DNA of 64,000 nt from Comamonas sp. SCN 67-35 (lineage in GTDB: Bacteria; Pseudomonadota; Gammaproteobacteria; Burkholderiales; Burkholderiaceae_C), in contig MEFV01000003.1 in the NCBI GenBank assembly GCA_001725255.1, positions 62,001 through 126,000 on the forward strand, written 5' to 3'. Both the position numbers and the translations under genes were made by a program. Numbering within the stretch: the stretch's first letter is position 1; the number at the start of each line of letters is the position of its first letter. Positions 29,387 to 36,474 of the stretch are shown in pieces. The notes under the pieces are model-generated. The model did not search any database and was not told the origin of the DNA. It was given only the letters and a program-made list of their open reading frames with translations.

Positions 29387-29563
29387 GTGCCACCTTCGTC
29401 AAAATTTCCTGAAGGTGGCCCTTAGGTGACCCGGGGGTGGCACGTCCTGTAGGTGCGTCTGCAGCACTTTTTGGCACAGCTACCAGGCGCCCCCCCCCCC
29501 CGACCTGCGGGTAAACAGGGTGGAGGTGGCACTTTTTTGGGGGTTTTGCGCTGTAGGTGGCAC
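29387..29563. repeat. GTGGCAC-type iteron-like repeats beside the VapE gene end
   Basis: GTGCCAC at 29387-29393 and GTGGCAC at 29437-29443, 29526-29532 and 29557-29563, mostly within the longer GGTGGCAC. With the two copies in the inverted repeat at 29239-29332 this makes six in about 325 bases. The last two overlap the 3' end of the VapE coding sequence. Confidence 0.55.
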
Positions 29564-30925
29564 TGTTGCCTTCCATACACTAAGCCGCTCACTCCACAGC
29601 TTTTGAATGGCCGTTCCGGCCCGCGTTACGTCCGCCTTCGTGGGCTCGAAGATGCCCACCCTTTCGCAAACTTCGGTGGCCGTCAGCCAGCACAGTTGCG
29701 GGTGGCGCGTGCGGTTTTCCTCGGTGATGAATTGCACGTCAACCGTCTCCCACGGGAAGCGCTTTGCGGCGCGCTCGTATATGGGGTCTGACACCTCGTG
29801 CATCTGGTTGGCCTCGTTGAGTGCCTGCATCAGCTCGGGCTCCAAGTACCAGCGCTCGCCCGCGCGGTATCTGACCAGGTACTGCGCCCAGATTTGCTGC
29901 ATAACCTGCGGGTCGATCGGGTGGCAGGCCCGAACCTCGATCACCCAGAATCGGCGGTTGCTGGTGTCGTCCACAAGAAACTGCAGGTTGTTGACGGTGC
30001 CCGCAAGGCTCGTGCGTCGAGCCCGTTGCACAGGTTTGCGCCCGTAGGGCTCGCGCAGCGTGTCCAGGCGGTCGGTGATAAACACCTTGAGCGCGGCAAT
30101 GTCGGCTTTGCGCATCGTGCCGTCCAGCTCGCCTAGCTCGGCTATCCAGGTGGACAGTGCCCGTATCAGCGTGTCCTTGTCCCGTGGGTCTATCGTGAGC
30201 CCTTCAAGCATGGCGCGGTCAACGCCCATCGCGAGTGCCCGAACCCATCGGGTTTTGCCGCACCCCTGCGGTCCCGCCAGCACCAGCATGCCCGCCGCGC
30301 TGATGCCGCCCGGCTCGTACAGGGCGCCGATGCATTGCAGCATGAACTTGTTGAGGAGCCGCGCCGCTAGCGGTTTCTGCGCGGGGGCTGCGAGGTCCAG
30401 GGAATTGAAAAGCTCCATGCGCCGGTCGATGCCATCCCACGGTGTGCCTTCAATCCGAACGATCACGGGGTGGTATGCGTTGCGGCGCGCGATGACCTCG
30501 ACAGCCTCGGGCACGATGGCGCGGCTTATGCCGTAGCTCTCCATGAGGTCGCCCAGCATGGTTAGCTTGGTATTCAGGTCGTCGGCGGGCACCTCCTTGG
30601 ATGGAATCGAAATCTCCACCGTGCGCACCATCTCGTTGTAGCGAATGATGTTGCCGTGGTGCAGCGCGATCGCCTCCACGTTTGCAGTGACGGGCCGGGG
30701 CTTGACCTTCACTCCGTCGCGTTCTACCCATACCGGCAGCAGCGCATGCAGGGTCTTTGTGTCCATCAGCTCATGCCCGGCCACGGTGCGCTGCGGCGCA
30801 GGTTCCACGTTGGTGCGGTTGCCCGGCTCGCTCGCGGTCGGTGCTGACGCTGGGGGCGCAGCGCCGGGGCGCAGCGTGGCGCCTCCCTTCACTGCTGTGA
30901 ATGGTGTTGCGCTCTTTTCTGTCAT
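29480..30925 (-). CDS. VapE (virulence-associated E) family P-loop ATPase, probable replicative helicase-like protein
   Basis: 481 residues. An Ala/Pro-rich N-terminus (1-50) precedes a helical region and the ATPase: LVLAGPQGCGKTRWVRAL (Walker A) near residues 214-231, STWIAELGELDGTMRKADIAALKVFITDRLDTLREPYGR near 258-296 (Walker B plus the VapE signature), then NNLQFLVDDTSNRRFWVIEV. Such ATPases work with a primase in phage and satellite replication. ATG at 30925 has AGGGAGA upstream and overlaps the primase stop by four bases (ATGA). The last codons contain a run of 12 identical bases (29490-29501). Confidence 0.88.
   Translation of the reverse strand: MTEKSATPFTAVKGGATLRPGAAPPASAPTASEPGNRTNVEPAPQRTVAGHELMDTKTLHALLPVWVERDGVKVKPRPVTANVEAIALHHGNIIRYNEMVRTVEISIPSKEVPADDLNTKLTMLGDLMESYGISRAIVPEAVEVIARRNAYHPVIVRIEGTPWDGIDRRMELFNSLDLAAPAQKPLAARLLNKFMLQCIGALYEPGGISAAGMLVLAGPQGCGKTRWVRALAMGVDRAMLEGLTIDPRDKDTLIRALSTWIAELGELDGTMRKADIAALKVFITDRLDTLREPYGRKPVQRARRTSLAGTVNNLQFLVDDTSNRRFWVIEVRACHPIDPQVMQQIWAQYLVRYRAGERWYLEPELMQALNEANQMHEVSDPIYERAAKRFPWETVDVQFITEENRTRHPQLCWLTATEVCERVGIFEPTKADVTRAGTAIQKLWSERLSVWKATVPPTAQNPQKSATSTLFTRRSGGGGAW
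29490..29501. repeat. Homopolymer of 12 C (G on the coding strand) in the VapE gene 3' end
   Basis: The run encodes the GGGG of the C-terminal RRSGGGGAW. A one-base change in length would alter only the last few residues and the stop. It may be real slippage-prone DNA or a length error in the assembly. Confidence 0.85.
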
Positions 30926-32100
30926 TTCTCTCCCTTTCGTGCTGTGTAGGTCTGCGCGGCGGGGGCCTGACCCACGACGCCAAGGTGATGCGGAAAATGA
31001 GGCGCCCCGGGCCCTGTGAGGCCGCCCCAGTGGGTGCATGTCGTGCATGGCGATTCACTACCCCATGCTGCATGCCACGTGTCGCACGACGGCGGCCCGC
31101 CGGTGAGGCCGGACAGCTTGCGGTCAACCTCCTCGGGGTCGTAGCGGGGGTGTCCCCTGCTGACTTCGTGCGCCAGGGCGTCGCCCTCGACAGACAGCGC
31201 GGCGGTGCGGATGGCGAGCAGCCAGGGGCCGTAGGGCGTGCGGGCTCCGTTGTCCCTGATCGCCAGGCGGATGGCGGCGCAGTGGCGAGCCACCTGCAGC
31301 ATGTCAAACGGCGCGTGCCTGGGCTCCTCGTCATCAAGCCCCAGCTCGTCGTTCACTCCAACATAGGCGGCGAATCGGCCGGCGTCGGGGTGCCCGGCGC
31401 CCACGTTCAGCAGCTTGAAAAGGTGGGGTGTTTCGTAGGGCTCGCCCGTGCGGTACGCGCGCACCAGGCCGCCGGTTTTCTGGTGTATCGAGCCCGGCAT
31501 GCGCAGGATTCGTGCGCGATCTTGTGTCACCTCAATGTCGATCCTGAAGCCGTGCGCCCGCGCCAGGTTCACCAGCGCATCGGCCCCCGCCTGCCACGTC
31601 TCGGGGTCCATGTTCTCGGTGGTGGTGAAGTAGGCATGCGCCCCGCCCGAGCTGGTGAGCACGATCATGGTGGGGCGTAGCCCGGTGGCCTTGCAGAACG
31701 CTAGCAGCGCCTGCAACACGGGGCGCTGCCCGTTGTATCCGCCCTTGGCCTCGGTGCCTTCAATGTCCACCCATAGCCCGCGCAGCGCCACAGCGAAGTG
31801 CTTGCCCCGCCTGCGCTTGCCGTCCTTGTCCGCGCGGAATGTGGCAGGGGTGAAGTAGGCCCCACACTGCCCCGTCAGGACTCGCGCCAGAAATGCGGCG
31901 TAGTCCTCTCCGAGCTTGGGTATCGCCAGCCTGTTGGGCACGCCCTGCGCGTTGGATAGCACGGCGTAGGGCATGCTGCCTTCGATGTGCTTGGGCAGGA
32001 TACCCCGGAGAAAATCCTCCGGCTTCAACTCTTGCGCCGCCCCCAGCAGCGGCGCCATTTCCCTTGCCCACGCTAGCTTGGGTGTTGTACAATCTCGCAC
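30922..32100 (-). CDS. Primase-polymerase (archaeo-eukaryotic primase-like) with C-terminal zinc motif
   Basis: About 392 residues. LRGLWVDIEGTEAKGGYNG near 107-125 gives the catalytic acidic pair (D-x-E), VLTSSGGAHAYFTTTE near 147-162 matches the second primase motif (S-x-H) and DRARILRMPGSIHQKTGGLVRAYR near 196-219 the third. The C-terminus has CDTWHAAWGSESPCTTCTHW, a zinc-ribbon-like cluster seen in phage primases. GTG at 32100 is chosen: AAGGGA lies seven bases upstream and the frame before it overlaps the preceding gene. The stop overlaps the VapE start. Primase and ATPase, often one protein, are split here. Confidence 0.8.
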   Translation of the reverse strand: MRDCTTPKLAWAREMAPLLGAAQELKPEDFLRGILPKHIEGSMPYAVLSNAQGVPNRLAIPKLGEDYAAFLARVLTGQCGAYFTPATFRADKDGKRRRGKHFAVALRGLWVDIEGTEAKGGYNGQRPVLQALLAFCKATGLRPTMIVLTSSGGAHAYFTTTENMDPETWQAGADALVNLARAHGFRIDIEVTQDRARILRMPGSIHQKTGGLVRAYRTGEPYETPHLFKLLNVGAGHPDAGRFAAYVGVNDELGLDDEEPRHAPFDMLQVARHCAAIRLAIRDNGARTPYGPWLLAIRTAALSVEGDALAHEVSRGHPRYDPEEVDRKLSGLTGGPPSCDTWHAAWGSESPCTTCTHWGGLTGPGAPHFPHHLGVVGQAPAAQTYTARKGEK

Positions 32101-32115
32101 AGATACATCCCTTCT

Positions 32116-32140
32116 AGCCGCGTCCCCACGCGGCTTTTTC
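32116..32140 (+). terminator. Hairpin with T-run (plus strand) just upstream of the primase gene
   Basis: AGCCGCG-TCCCCA-CGCGGCT followed by TTTTTC. Read on the plus strand it is a textbook intrinsic terminator, although no plus-strand gene precedes it. On the minus strand the hairpin lies just ahead of the primase ribosome site and could affect its translation. Confidence 0.6.
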
Positions 32141-32147
32141 TTTGGCC

Positions 32148-32501
32148 TCAGCGCTTGCGTTTTCCTGCGCTCAGCGCCTCCACGGTGTCCATCAGCTCCT
32201 TGCCCCTCGGGGGGTTGCGCGAGCGCTCCGCCCTCAGGGCCTTTTCCAGTTCCGCCAGCTCGTTGGTGAGCAGCACATGCATGGCGCGGATGGCGTCCAC
32301 GCCCTTGGTGACGTCTGCCACGCTCAGGCGCTGGCCGCTCTCGGTGACGGTTTCCCCGTTCAGGGACGACACCAGCAGCGCGGTGCAATGGTTGATAGCG
32401 GCGTGCGAGCGCTGCACGGCCTCGCGCTTGTCTGCCACTTGGGCGTGCAGGTAGTCCAGGCGTGCGGCCTGCTCCTCCTGCTCGGTGGTGCGGTCATTCA
32501 C
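32148..32501 (-). CDS. Hypothetical helical protein of the element (117 aa)
   Basis: Not recognised. Strongly helical and charged: EQEEQAARLDYLHAQVADKREAVQRSHAAINH near residues 7-38 and AIRAMHVLLTNELAELEKALRAERSR near 70-95 look like two coiled-coil arms, with a basic end GKRKR. GTG at 32501 is the start, with AAAGGG six bases upstream. It overlaps the end of the previous gene by eight bases. The layout suggests a dimeric or scaffold-like small protein; no function is claimed. Confidence 0.7.
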   Translation of the reverse strand: MNDRTTEQEEQAARLDYLHAQVADKREAVQRSHAAINHCTALLVSSLNGETVTESGQRLSVADVTKGVDAIRAMHVLLTNELAELEKALRAERSRNPPRGKELMDTVEALSAGKRKR

Positions 32502-33072
32502 GGTCTGCCCTTTCGTCGGGCTCGAAACCCTCCAGCAGGGCAGCGCGGCGTGGCTTGCGCGCCCGCACGGCGGGGGCTTCGTCCGCCTGCTCCTCGACCA
32601 CGGGCAGCGTGCGCCCGGGGGTGCTCATTTGCACGTCGACCACCTCGGGCTCCTCGACTGCCAGGGCCATGCCACTGCGCCCGAAGTTGACGTAAATCAT
32701 GGGCAGCTTGTCGCCATCGTCGGCCTGGGCAAGTTCTTCGCGCACCTCGGCCTCTTTGGTGTTCTTTGCGACCTTCAGGATTTCAATGACTTCCTCTAGC
32801 TCAGCGTCAGGCAGCTCACGCCCGAGACGTTCAAGCCCTGCCAGGATGATCCGGCTCGCCACGGGCTTGATGGCCGCGCCGTCTGCCCGGGCGCGTGCCA
32901 CTTCGGTGCGCAGTTCGTCGCGGTGCTCAGCCATGAAGGCGCTCAGCTCAGCCGGGGGCATGCCTTCGAGCGTGGCGAGGTGTTCCAGCGGCGCGCATGG
33001 GTCAGCAGCCAGGCAGACGGCCAGGCGCCGCGTGCGCCCGGTGGCGCTGTTGTCGGGTAGCTGCTCACGCAT
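32494..33072 (-). CDS. Hypothetical protein of the element (192 aa)
   Basis: Not recognised. An N-terminal helical part (RTRRLAVCLAADPCAPLEHLATLEGMPPAELSAFMAEHRDELRTEV) is followed by KPVASRIILAGLERLGRELPDAELEEVIEILKVAKNTKEAEVREELA. The short strand segment MIYVNFGRSGMALAVEEPEVVDV precedes a low-complexity acidic and basic tail. The middle part resembles small DNA-packaging or regulatory proteins only in general character. Translation is coupled on both sides (eight-base overlaps). Confidence 0.7.
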   Translation of the reverse strand: MREQLPDNSATGRTRRLAVCLAADPCAPLEHLATLEGMPPAELSAFMAEHRDELRTEVARARADGAAIKPVASRIILAGLERLGRELPDAELEEVIEILKVAKNTKEAEVREELAQADDGDKLPMIYVNFGRSGMALAVEEPEVVDVQMSTPGRTLPVVEEQADEAPAVRARKPRRAALLEGFEPDERADRE

Positions 33073-33298
33073 CAGCAGTGACTCCGAGCAGTTCGCGGAT
33101 GTCAGCGACGGGCCATGCCAAGCGCCCGTTGATGCGGCGGGGGCGGATGGGGCTTTTTACCGCCCCGCAAGCCCAGCCCCTCAGGGTCTGGGGCTTGCGG
33201 CCAACGTAATAGGCGGCGTGGTCGGTTGGGATGAAATCCCGCGTTACGGTTTCAAGCGGCGGGAAATATGGGGCGACGGCGCGGGGTTGGGTCTGCAT
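33065..33298 (-). CDS. AlpA-like / MerR-type helix-turn-helix DNA-binding protein
   Basis: 77 residues. The core DFIPTDHAAYYVGRKPQTLRGWACGAVKSPIRPRRINGRLAWPVADIRELLGV has the compact winged HTH of AlpA and excisionase-like proteins: helix, turn with RKPQTLRGW as recognition helix, then a beta wing ending before RELLG. ATG at 33298 has GGAGAG upstream, favouring it over the longer frame from 33331. In P4-like elements AlpA-type proteins act in excision and integrase control; that role is inferred here. Confidence 0.75.
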   Translation of the reverse strand: MQTQPRAVAPYFPPLETVTRDFIPTDHAAYYVGRKPQTLRGWACGAVKSPIRPRRINGRLAWPVADIRELLGVTADA

Positions 33299-33375
33299 TT
33301 TTGACTCTCCATGAATGCCAAAAAACGGCATGTGTGAAGGATCAACGCGGACAATTTTTCAAGGGTGATAGCCCA

Positions 33376-33822
33376 TCAACTTTTTACCCCGCGCCGTAGC
33401 TCCCCGATGTCCAGGCGCAGGGTGTTTACGCTGCGCTTCAGCTCAGGTGCTAGCCTTTGGGCTATCCATGACGCGGGCCGTCTCTGATAGCCCCTCGCTT
33501 CGATCAGCTCCCGCAGTTGTGTCGTGCGCTCGTGGCGCTCTTTCACGTTGTCGCGCACTGCGGCGGCGCTGGCGCGTAGTTCACCCGCAGCATCTGAAGC
33601 TAGCCGCGCGCGGCGTTCCTCCCGCTCCCATGCTGTAAGTGCCTCGGGCGTGATGCCGTCGCGCTCGTTGACGTCCCCCGCCTTATCCCGCAAACGCGCA
33701 TCAAGCCCCTGCAGTTCCTCGGGCGTGGCGCGACGTGCTTCCCCGTTCTGGTCGGTCACGAACTCCCACCAGCCCGGGCGCCCGCGCTTCCTGCCGCTCG
33801 CAGGTTTATCGCTCGGTGGCAT
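33376..33822 (-). CDS. Hypothetical basic helical protein of the element (148 aa)
   Basis: Not recognised. Starts with a basic, Gly/Lys/Arg-rich GRKRGRPGWWEFV, then TPEELQGLDARLRDKAGDVNERDGITPEALTAWEREERRARLASDAAGELRASAAAVRDNVKERHERTTQLRELIEARG, a long charged helix, and RRPASWIAQRLAPELKRSVNTLRLDIGELRRG at the end, which could be an HTH. It overlaps the preceding gene by 17 bases. DNA binding is plausible from charge only. Confidence 0.65.
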   Translation of the reverse strand: MPPSDKPASGRKRGRPGWWEFVTDQNGEARRATPEELQGLDARLRDKAGDVNERDGITPEALTAWEREERRARLASDAAGELRASAAAVRDNVKERHERTTQLRELIEARGYQRRPASWIAQRLAPELKRSVNTLRLDIGELRRGVKS

Positions 33823-34111
33823 CGCCCTTGTCCTGTGCCTGCGCGGCGTCCATCGCCCTCGTGCGCGCCCGGGCCATTCGTATCAGCTGCTCGTTGGTGA
33901 GTGTCCGGGGGCGCTGCGTTGCACGCTCCAGCTCTAGCTGTGGCTCCCGTTGCACTTGTAGTGCCTTTATGCGCTCGTCGATGGCTATCAGCGCGCGCAG
34001 GTGCCAATACTCGCGCATCCCGATTGCCTCATTAGCGATGGCAAATAGCTTCATCGCCAGCTCGCGCCAAAGGTCTTCGGGCGTTATGGTGGGCGGCTGT
34101 TCATCAGGCAT
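33806..34111 (-). CDS. Hypothetical protein of the element (101 aa)
   Basis: Not recognised. Helical, starting MPDEQPPTITPEDLWRELAMKLFAIANEAIGM, continuing with REYWHLRALIAIDERIKALQVQREPQLELERATQ and ending in RTLTNEQLIRMARARTRAMDAAQAQDKG. AGGAGG precedes the ATG at 34111, an unusually strong ribosome site for this element. It overlaps the next gene, so the two are probably made together. Confidence 0.65.
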   Translation of the reverse strand: MPDEQPPTITPEDLWRELAMKLFAIANEAIGMREYWHLRALIAIDERIKALQVQREPQLELERATQRPRTLTNEQLIRMARARTRAMDAAQAQDKGDATER

Positions 34112-34124
34112 GGCGTACCTCCTG

Positions 34125-34403
34125 TCAGGCGTGCACCAAGTGCACCACGGCGCGCGCCCCCACGGCCTGGGCGTAGCGCTGCACGCTGCGCAGCGATGGC
34201 GTGGCCTTGCCCCCCTCCAGGCGGGCCACTGCCCCCTGCGTGGTGCCCATGCGCTGCGCCACGGCGGCCTGCGTGAGCCCGGCGCGGGCGCGGGCGGCGA
34301 TCAGCTCGCGGGCAAGGGCGTATTCAGGCGCTTGCGCCTCGTACTCGGCACGGGTCTGCGGGTCTGCCAGTAGCTGGCCCTTGATGTCTTTCAGCGTTTT
34401 CAT
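34125..34403 (-). CDS. XRE-family helix-turn-helix regulator (HigA-like)
   Basis: 92 residues from the ATG at 34403 (GGGAG upstream). ELIAARARAGLTQAAVAQRMGTTQGAVARLEGGKATPSLRSVQRYAQAVGARAVVHLV is a complete Cro/C1-type HTH with the Q-x-x-V-A-x-R and Q-G-A-V-A-R-L-E-G-G pattern. It directly follows the toxin/antitoxin pair. It may be a second antitoxin or the element's repressor. Confidence 0.8.
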   Translation of the reverse strand: MKTLKDIKGQLLADPQTRAEYEAQAPEYALARELIAARARAGLTQAAVAQRMGTTQGAVARLEGGKATPSLRSVQRYAQAVGARAVVHLVHA

Positions 34404-34421
34404 GCCGGGGCTCCCAATCAT

Positions 34422-34745
34422 TCATGCGTGCGCAGCGGCAGGGCTCGCGCGGCGCCTGCGTGCCTTGGGTGCGTTCACCTTCACCACGGGCGCCATGCCT
34501 GCGGTGGCGGCCATGTCAATCAGCGTATCCAGGGAAAACAGGTTGATCTTGCCGCGCACCAGGTCGGAAATGCGCGGCTGTGTGACGCCGAACAGCTCGG
34601 CGGCCTGTGCCTGCGTCATGGCCTGGGCGCGGATGGCCTCGGCAAGGTGCATCATCAGCTCAGAGCGTGCGCGCATGCTGGCAGCTTCCTGCGGGGTGTT
34701 TTCGATGGCGTCCCACACGCTGGCGAATCGTTGGTTTGTGCTCAT
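34422..34745 (-). CDS. XRE-family antitoxin (HigA2-like) of the toxin-antitoxin pair
   Basis: 107 residues. ELMMHLAEAIRAQAMTQAQAAELFGVTQPRISDLVRGKINLFSLDTLIDMAATAGM is the HigA2 / HTH_37 type found downstream of Gp49-like toxins, with TQAQAAELFGVTQPRISDLVRGK as the HTH. The ATG at 34745 overlaps the toxin stop by four bases, the usual translational coupling for toxin-first modules. The tail APKARRRRASPAAAHA is basic. Confidence 0.85.
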   Translation of the reverse strand: MSTNQRFASVWDAIENTPQEAASMRARSELMMHLAEAIRAQAMTQAQAAELFGVTQPRISDLVRGKINLFSLDTLIDMAATAGMAPVVKVNAPKARRRRASPAAAHA

Positions 34746-35071
34746 GGTGCAAGCTCCTTCATCAGTGCCTTGTAGCGCGTCCGTGCCAGGTCAATATCGC
34801 GCTTGGCAGTCTGCTGCGTCTTCTTCTGGAAGCAGTGCAGCACGTAGACGGCATCGGCCAGCTTGGCGACGTACACGACGCGAAACGCCCCGGCTTCATC
34901 CCATATGCGCAGCTCCCATGCCCCTGGGCCTATCGTCGCCATCGGCTTGGCGTCGTCCGGGCTCATGCCGCGCTGCACCTTGTCCAGCTGGTGCCCGGCC
35001 TCGCGCATGGCAGTGACGGGAAATGCCCGCAGGTCGTCCAACGCGCTAGCCCTGAACTCGATAGGCTTCAT
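34742..35071 (-). CDS. RelE-superfamily toxin (HigB / phage Gp49-like)
   Basis: 109 residues from the ATG at 35071 (MKPIEFRASALDDLRAFP). WELRIWDEAGAFRVVYVAKLADAVYVLHCFQKKTQQTAKRDIDLARTRYKALM is the Gp49-like/COG4679 core with the conserved R-V-x-Y-V and F-x-K-K-T-x-x-x segments of ribosome-dependent mRNA interferases. The antitoxin follows with a four-base overlap. Toxin-first order fits HigBA. It lies between the integrase and the other regulators and would stabilise the element. Confidence 0.85.
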   Translation of the reverse strand: MKPIEFRASALDDLRAFPVTAMREAGHQLDKVQRGMSPDDAKPMATIGPGAWELRIWDEAGAFRVVYVAKLADAVYVLHCFQKKTQQTAKRDIDLARTRYKALMKELAP

Positions 35072-35077
35072 CGTTGA

Positions 35078-35083
35078 ATTATA
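35078..35083 (-). promoter_or_regulatory. Possible -10 box of the toxin-antitoxin operon
   Basis: Minus-strand TATAAT within an AT-rich stretch (AATATACAAAGATCAATATAAT) only six bases before the toxin ATG. That spacing would make a near-leaderless transcript, so a promoter slightly upstream (AATATAC) is also possible. Confidence 0.35.
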
Positions 35084-35115
35084 TTGATCTTTGTATATTT
35101 TGCTAGCCGGGCAGT

Positions 35116-36453
35116 TCAACGCACGGCGCGCAGCTTGCCCGGCTCGCTGGTGGCATCGAATTGCACCCCGGCCTGCTGCAGAATGTGCGCCTCCACCAGT
35201 TCAGCATAGGGGCGCAGGGCGTCGATGCTGCGGGGCCTGTAGCCTTCGGCCACGGCACTGGGGCGGTGGCCCATGATCTGGGCGATGGCTCCCGCTGGCG
35301 CCCCTGCAGCCTCTCCCAGCAACGAGTAGGAGCGGCGCAGGCCGTGCACTGTCAGGTGCTCAATTCCGGCGTGTTCCAGCACCTTGGCATGGCTTGCCCG
35401 GGCGTCGCTGATGCGCCCGGTTTTGCTGGTGCTGGCAAATACGAACGTCCCCGCCCTGGGCAGTGTCACCAGCAGTTGCGCCAAGTACGGCGTCAGCGGA
35501 ATGGTGCGCGTGGCCTCCACCTTGTCGGCGATCGTCAGCTTGCGCCACCGAAAATCAATGTCTGCCCACTTGAGCGCGGCCATCTCCTCGCGCCGCGCGC
35601 CGGTCAGCAGCAGCGCCCGCAGGTACACGCTAGCCACGGGGTTGCCCACCTGCCCGCACCCCGCCCACCATGCCGCCACCTGGGTGGCCTCCAGGTGATC
35701 GGTGCGTTTTTTGAGGGGTGGCAGGTTGTCCGCGATACCTTCGGCCTTGCCCGCGTCGCGGTCGGTCAGCTCGCGGTAGTCCCGCTTGCCGCTAGCCCAG
35801 CGCAGGAAGCCGCGAAACATCATCAGGGCCCGCGCCGCTTGGTACCTGCCCGCCTTGGCTTCGCGCTCGTACCACTCCGAGAGCGCATCCCCGTCGATGG
35901 ATGCCAAGGGCAGTGCCATCAGTGGGTACAACGGGCCGGGGCGTGTAACCCCCTGCCCTCGCTTGCGTGGCACGCCTCCGGGTGCGGCCATCGCCTCCAG
36001 GTCGGCACGGTAGCGCGGCTTCCAGGCCTCCCGGCGCCTGGGGCGGCCCTCCTGCAGGTACTGCGGCCACAGGTCGCCCACGGTGATCTGCTGCGCGGCG
36101 TCTGCTGCGCGCTGCGCCTCCTGCGCTGCCTGCTGCTCGCGCTCCTGCTCGGCAGGGTTGACGCCATCGTCGATCAGCACTGCCAGGCGGTTGGCCTCCT
36201 TGCGTGCCGCCTCGATAGTCCAGCTGCGCACGTCGCCTATGGTGCGGCGCACGGTGCGCCGGTTCAGCTTGCGCTCGAATACGAAAGACTTGGCACCGGC
36301 GGCAGTGACACGCACGCGCAGGCCTGGGGCCTCGGTGTCGCGCATGAATGCCTGGGTCTTGCCCGGCGGGCAGGTCAGGCGCTCGATAGCCCCCATGCTC
36401 AGGTTGACCCGTGCCGACAGGTCGGGGGCATCGGTCTTTTTCGGTCGTGCCAT
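35116..36453 (-). CDS. Tyrosine recombinase / integrase of the element
   Basis: 445 residues. The DUF4102-type arm-binding N-terminus (LTCPPGKTQAFMRDTEAPGLRVRVTAAGAKSFVFER, with ARKEANRLAVLIDDGVNP) precedes a core-binding region and a catalytic domain: LLTGARREEMAALKWADIDF (first Arg), HGLRRSYSLLGE (His-x-x-Arg), IMGHRPSAVAEGYRP (His and nucleophile Tyr). GAGGAG seven bases before the ATG at 36453 fixes the start; the longer frame upstream merely translates the 11-bp repeats. It catalyses insertion into and excision from tRNA-Thr. Confidence 0.93.
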   Translation of the reverse strand: MARPKKTDAPDLSARVNLSMGAIERLTCPPGKTQAFMRDTEAPGLRVRVTAAGAKSFVFERKLNRRTVRRTIGDVRSWTIEAARKEANRLAVLIDDGVNPAEQEREQQAAQEAQRAADAAQQITVGDLWPQYLQEGRPRRREAWKPRYRADLEAMAAPGGVPRKRGQGVTRPGPLYPLMALPLASIDGDALSEWYEREAKAGRYQAARALMMFRGFLRWASGKRDYRELTDRDAGKAEGIADNLPPLKKRTDHLEATQVAAWWAGCGQVGNPVASVYLRALLLTGARREEMAALKWADIDFRWRKLTIADKVEATRTIPLTPYLAQLLVTLPRAGTFVFASTSKTGRISDARASHAKVLEHAGIEHLTVHGLRRSYSLLGEAAGAPAGAIAQIMGHRPSAVAEGYRPRSIDALRPYAELVEAHILQQAGVQFDATSEPGKLRAVR

Positions 36454-36474
36454 TTGTGTGCTCCTCGGGTTCCG

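Noticed and set aside
32073-32108. An 11-residue open frame starting at an ATG inside the primase ribosome site
   Set aside because: The AAGGG lies immediately against this ATG, too close to initiate, whereas it is well spaced for the GTG at 32100 in the primase frame. A leader peptide is not excluded but not supported.
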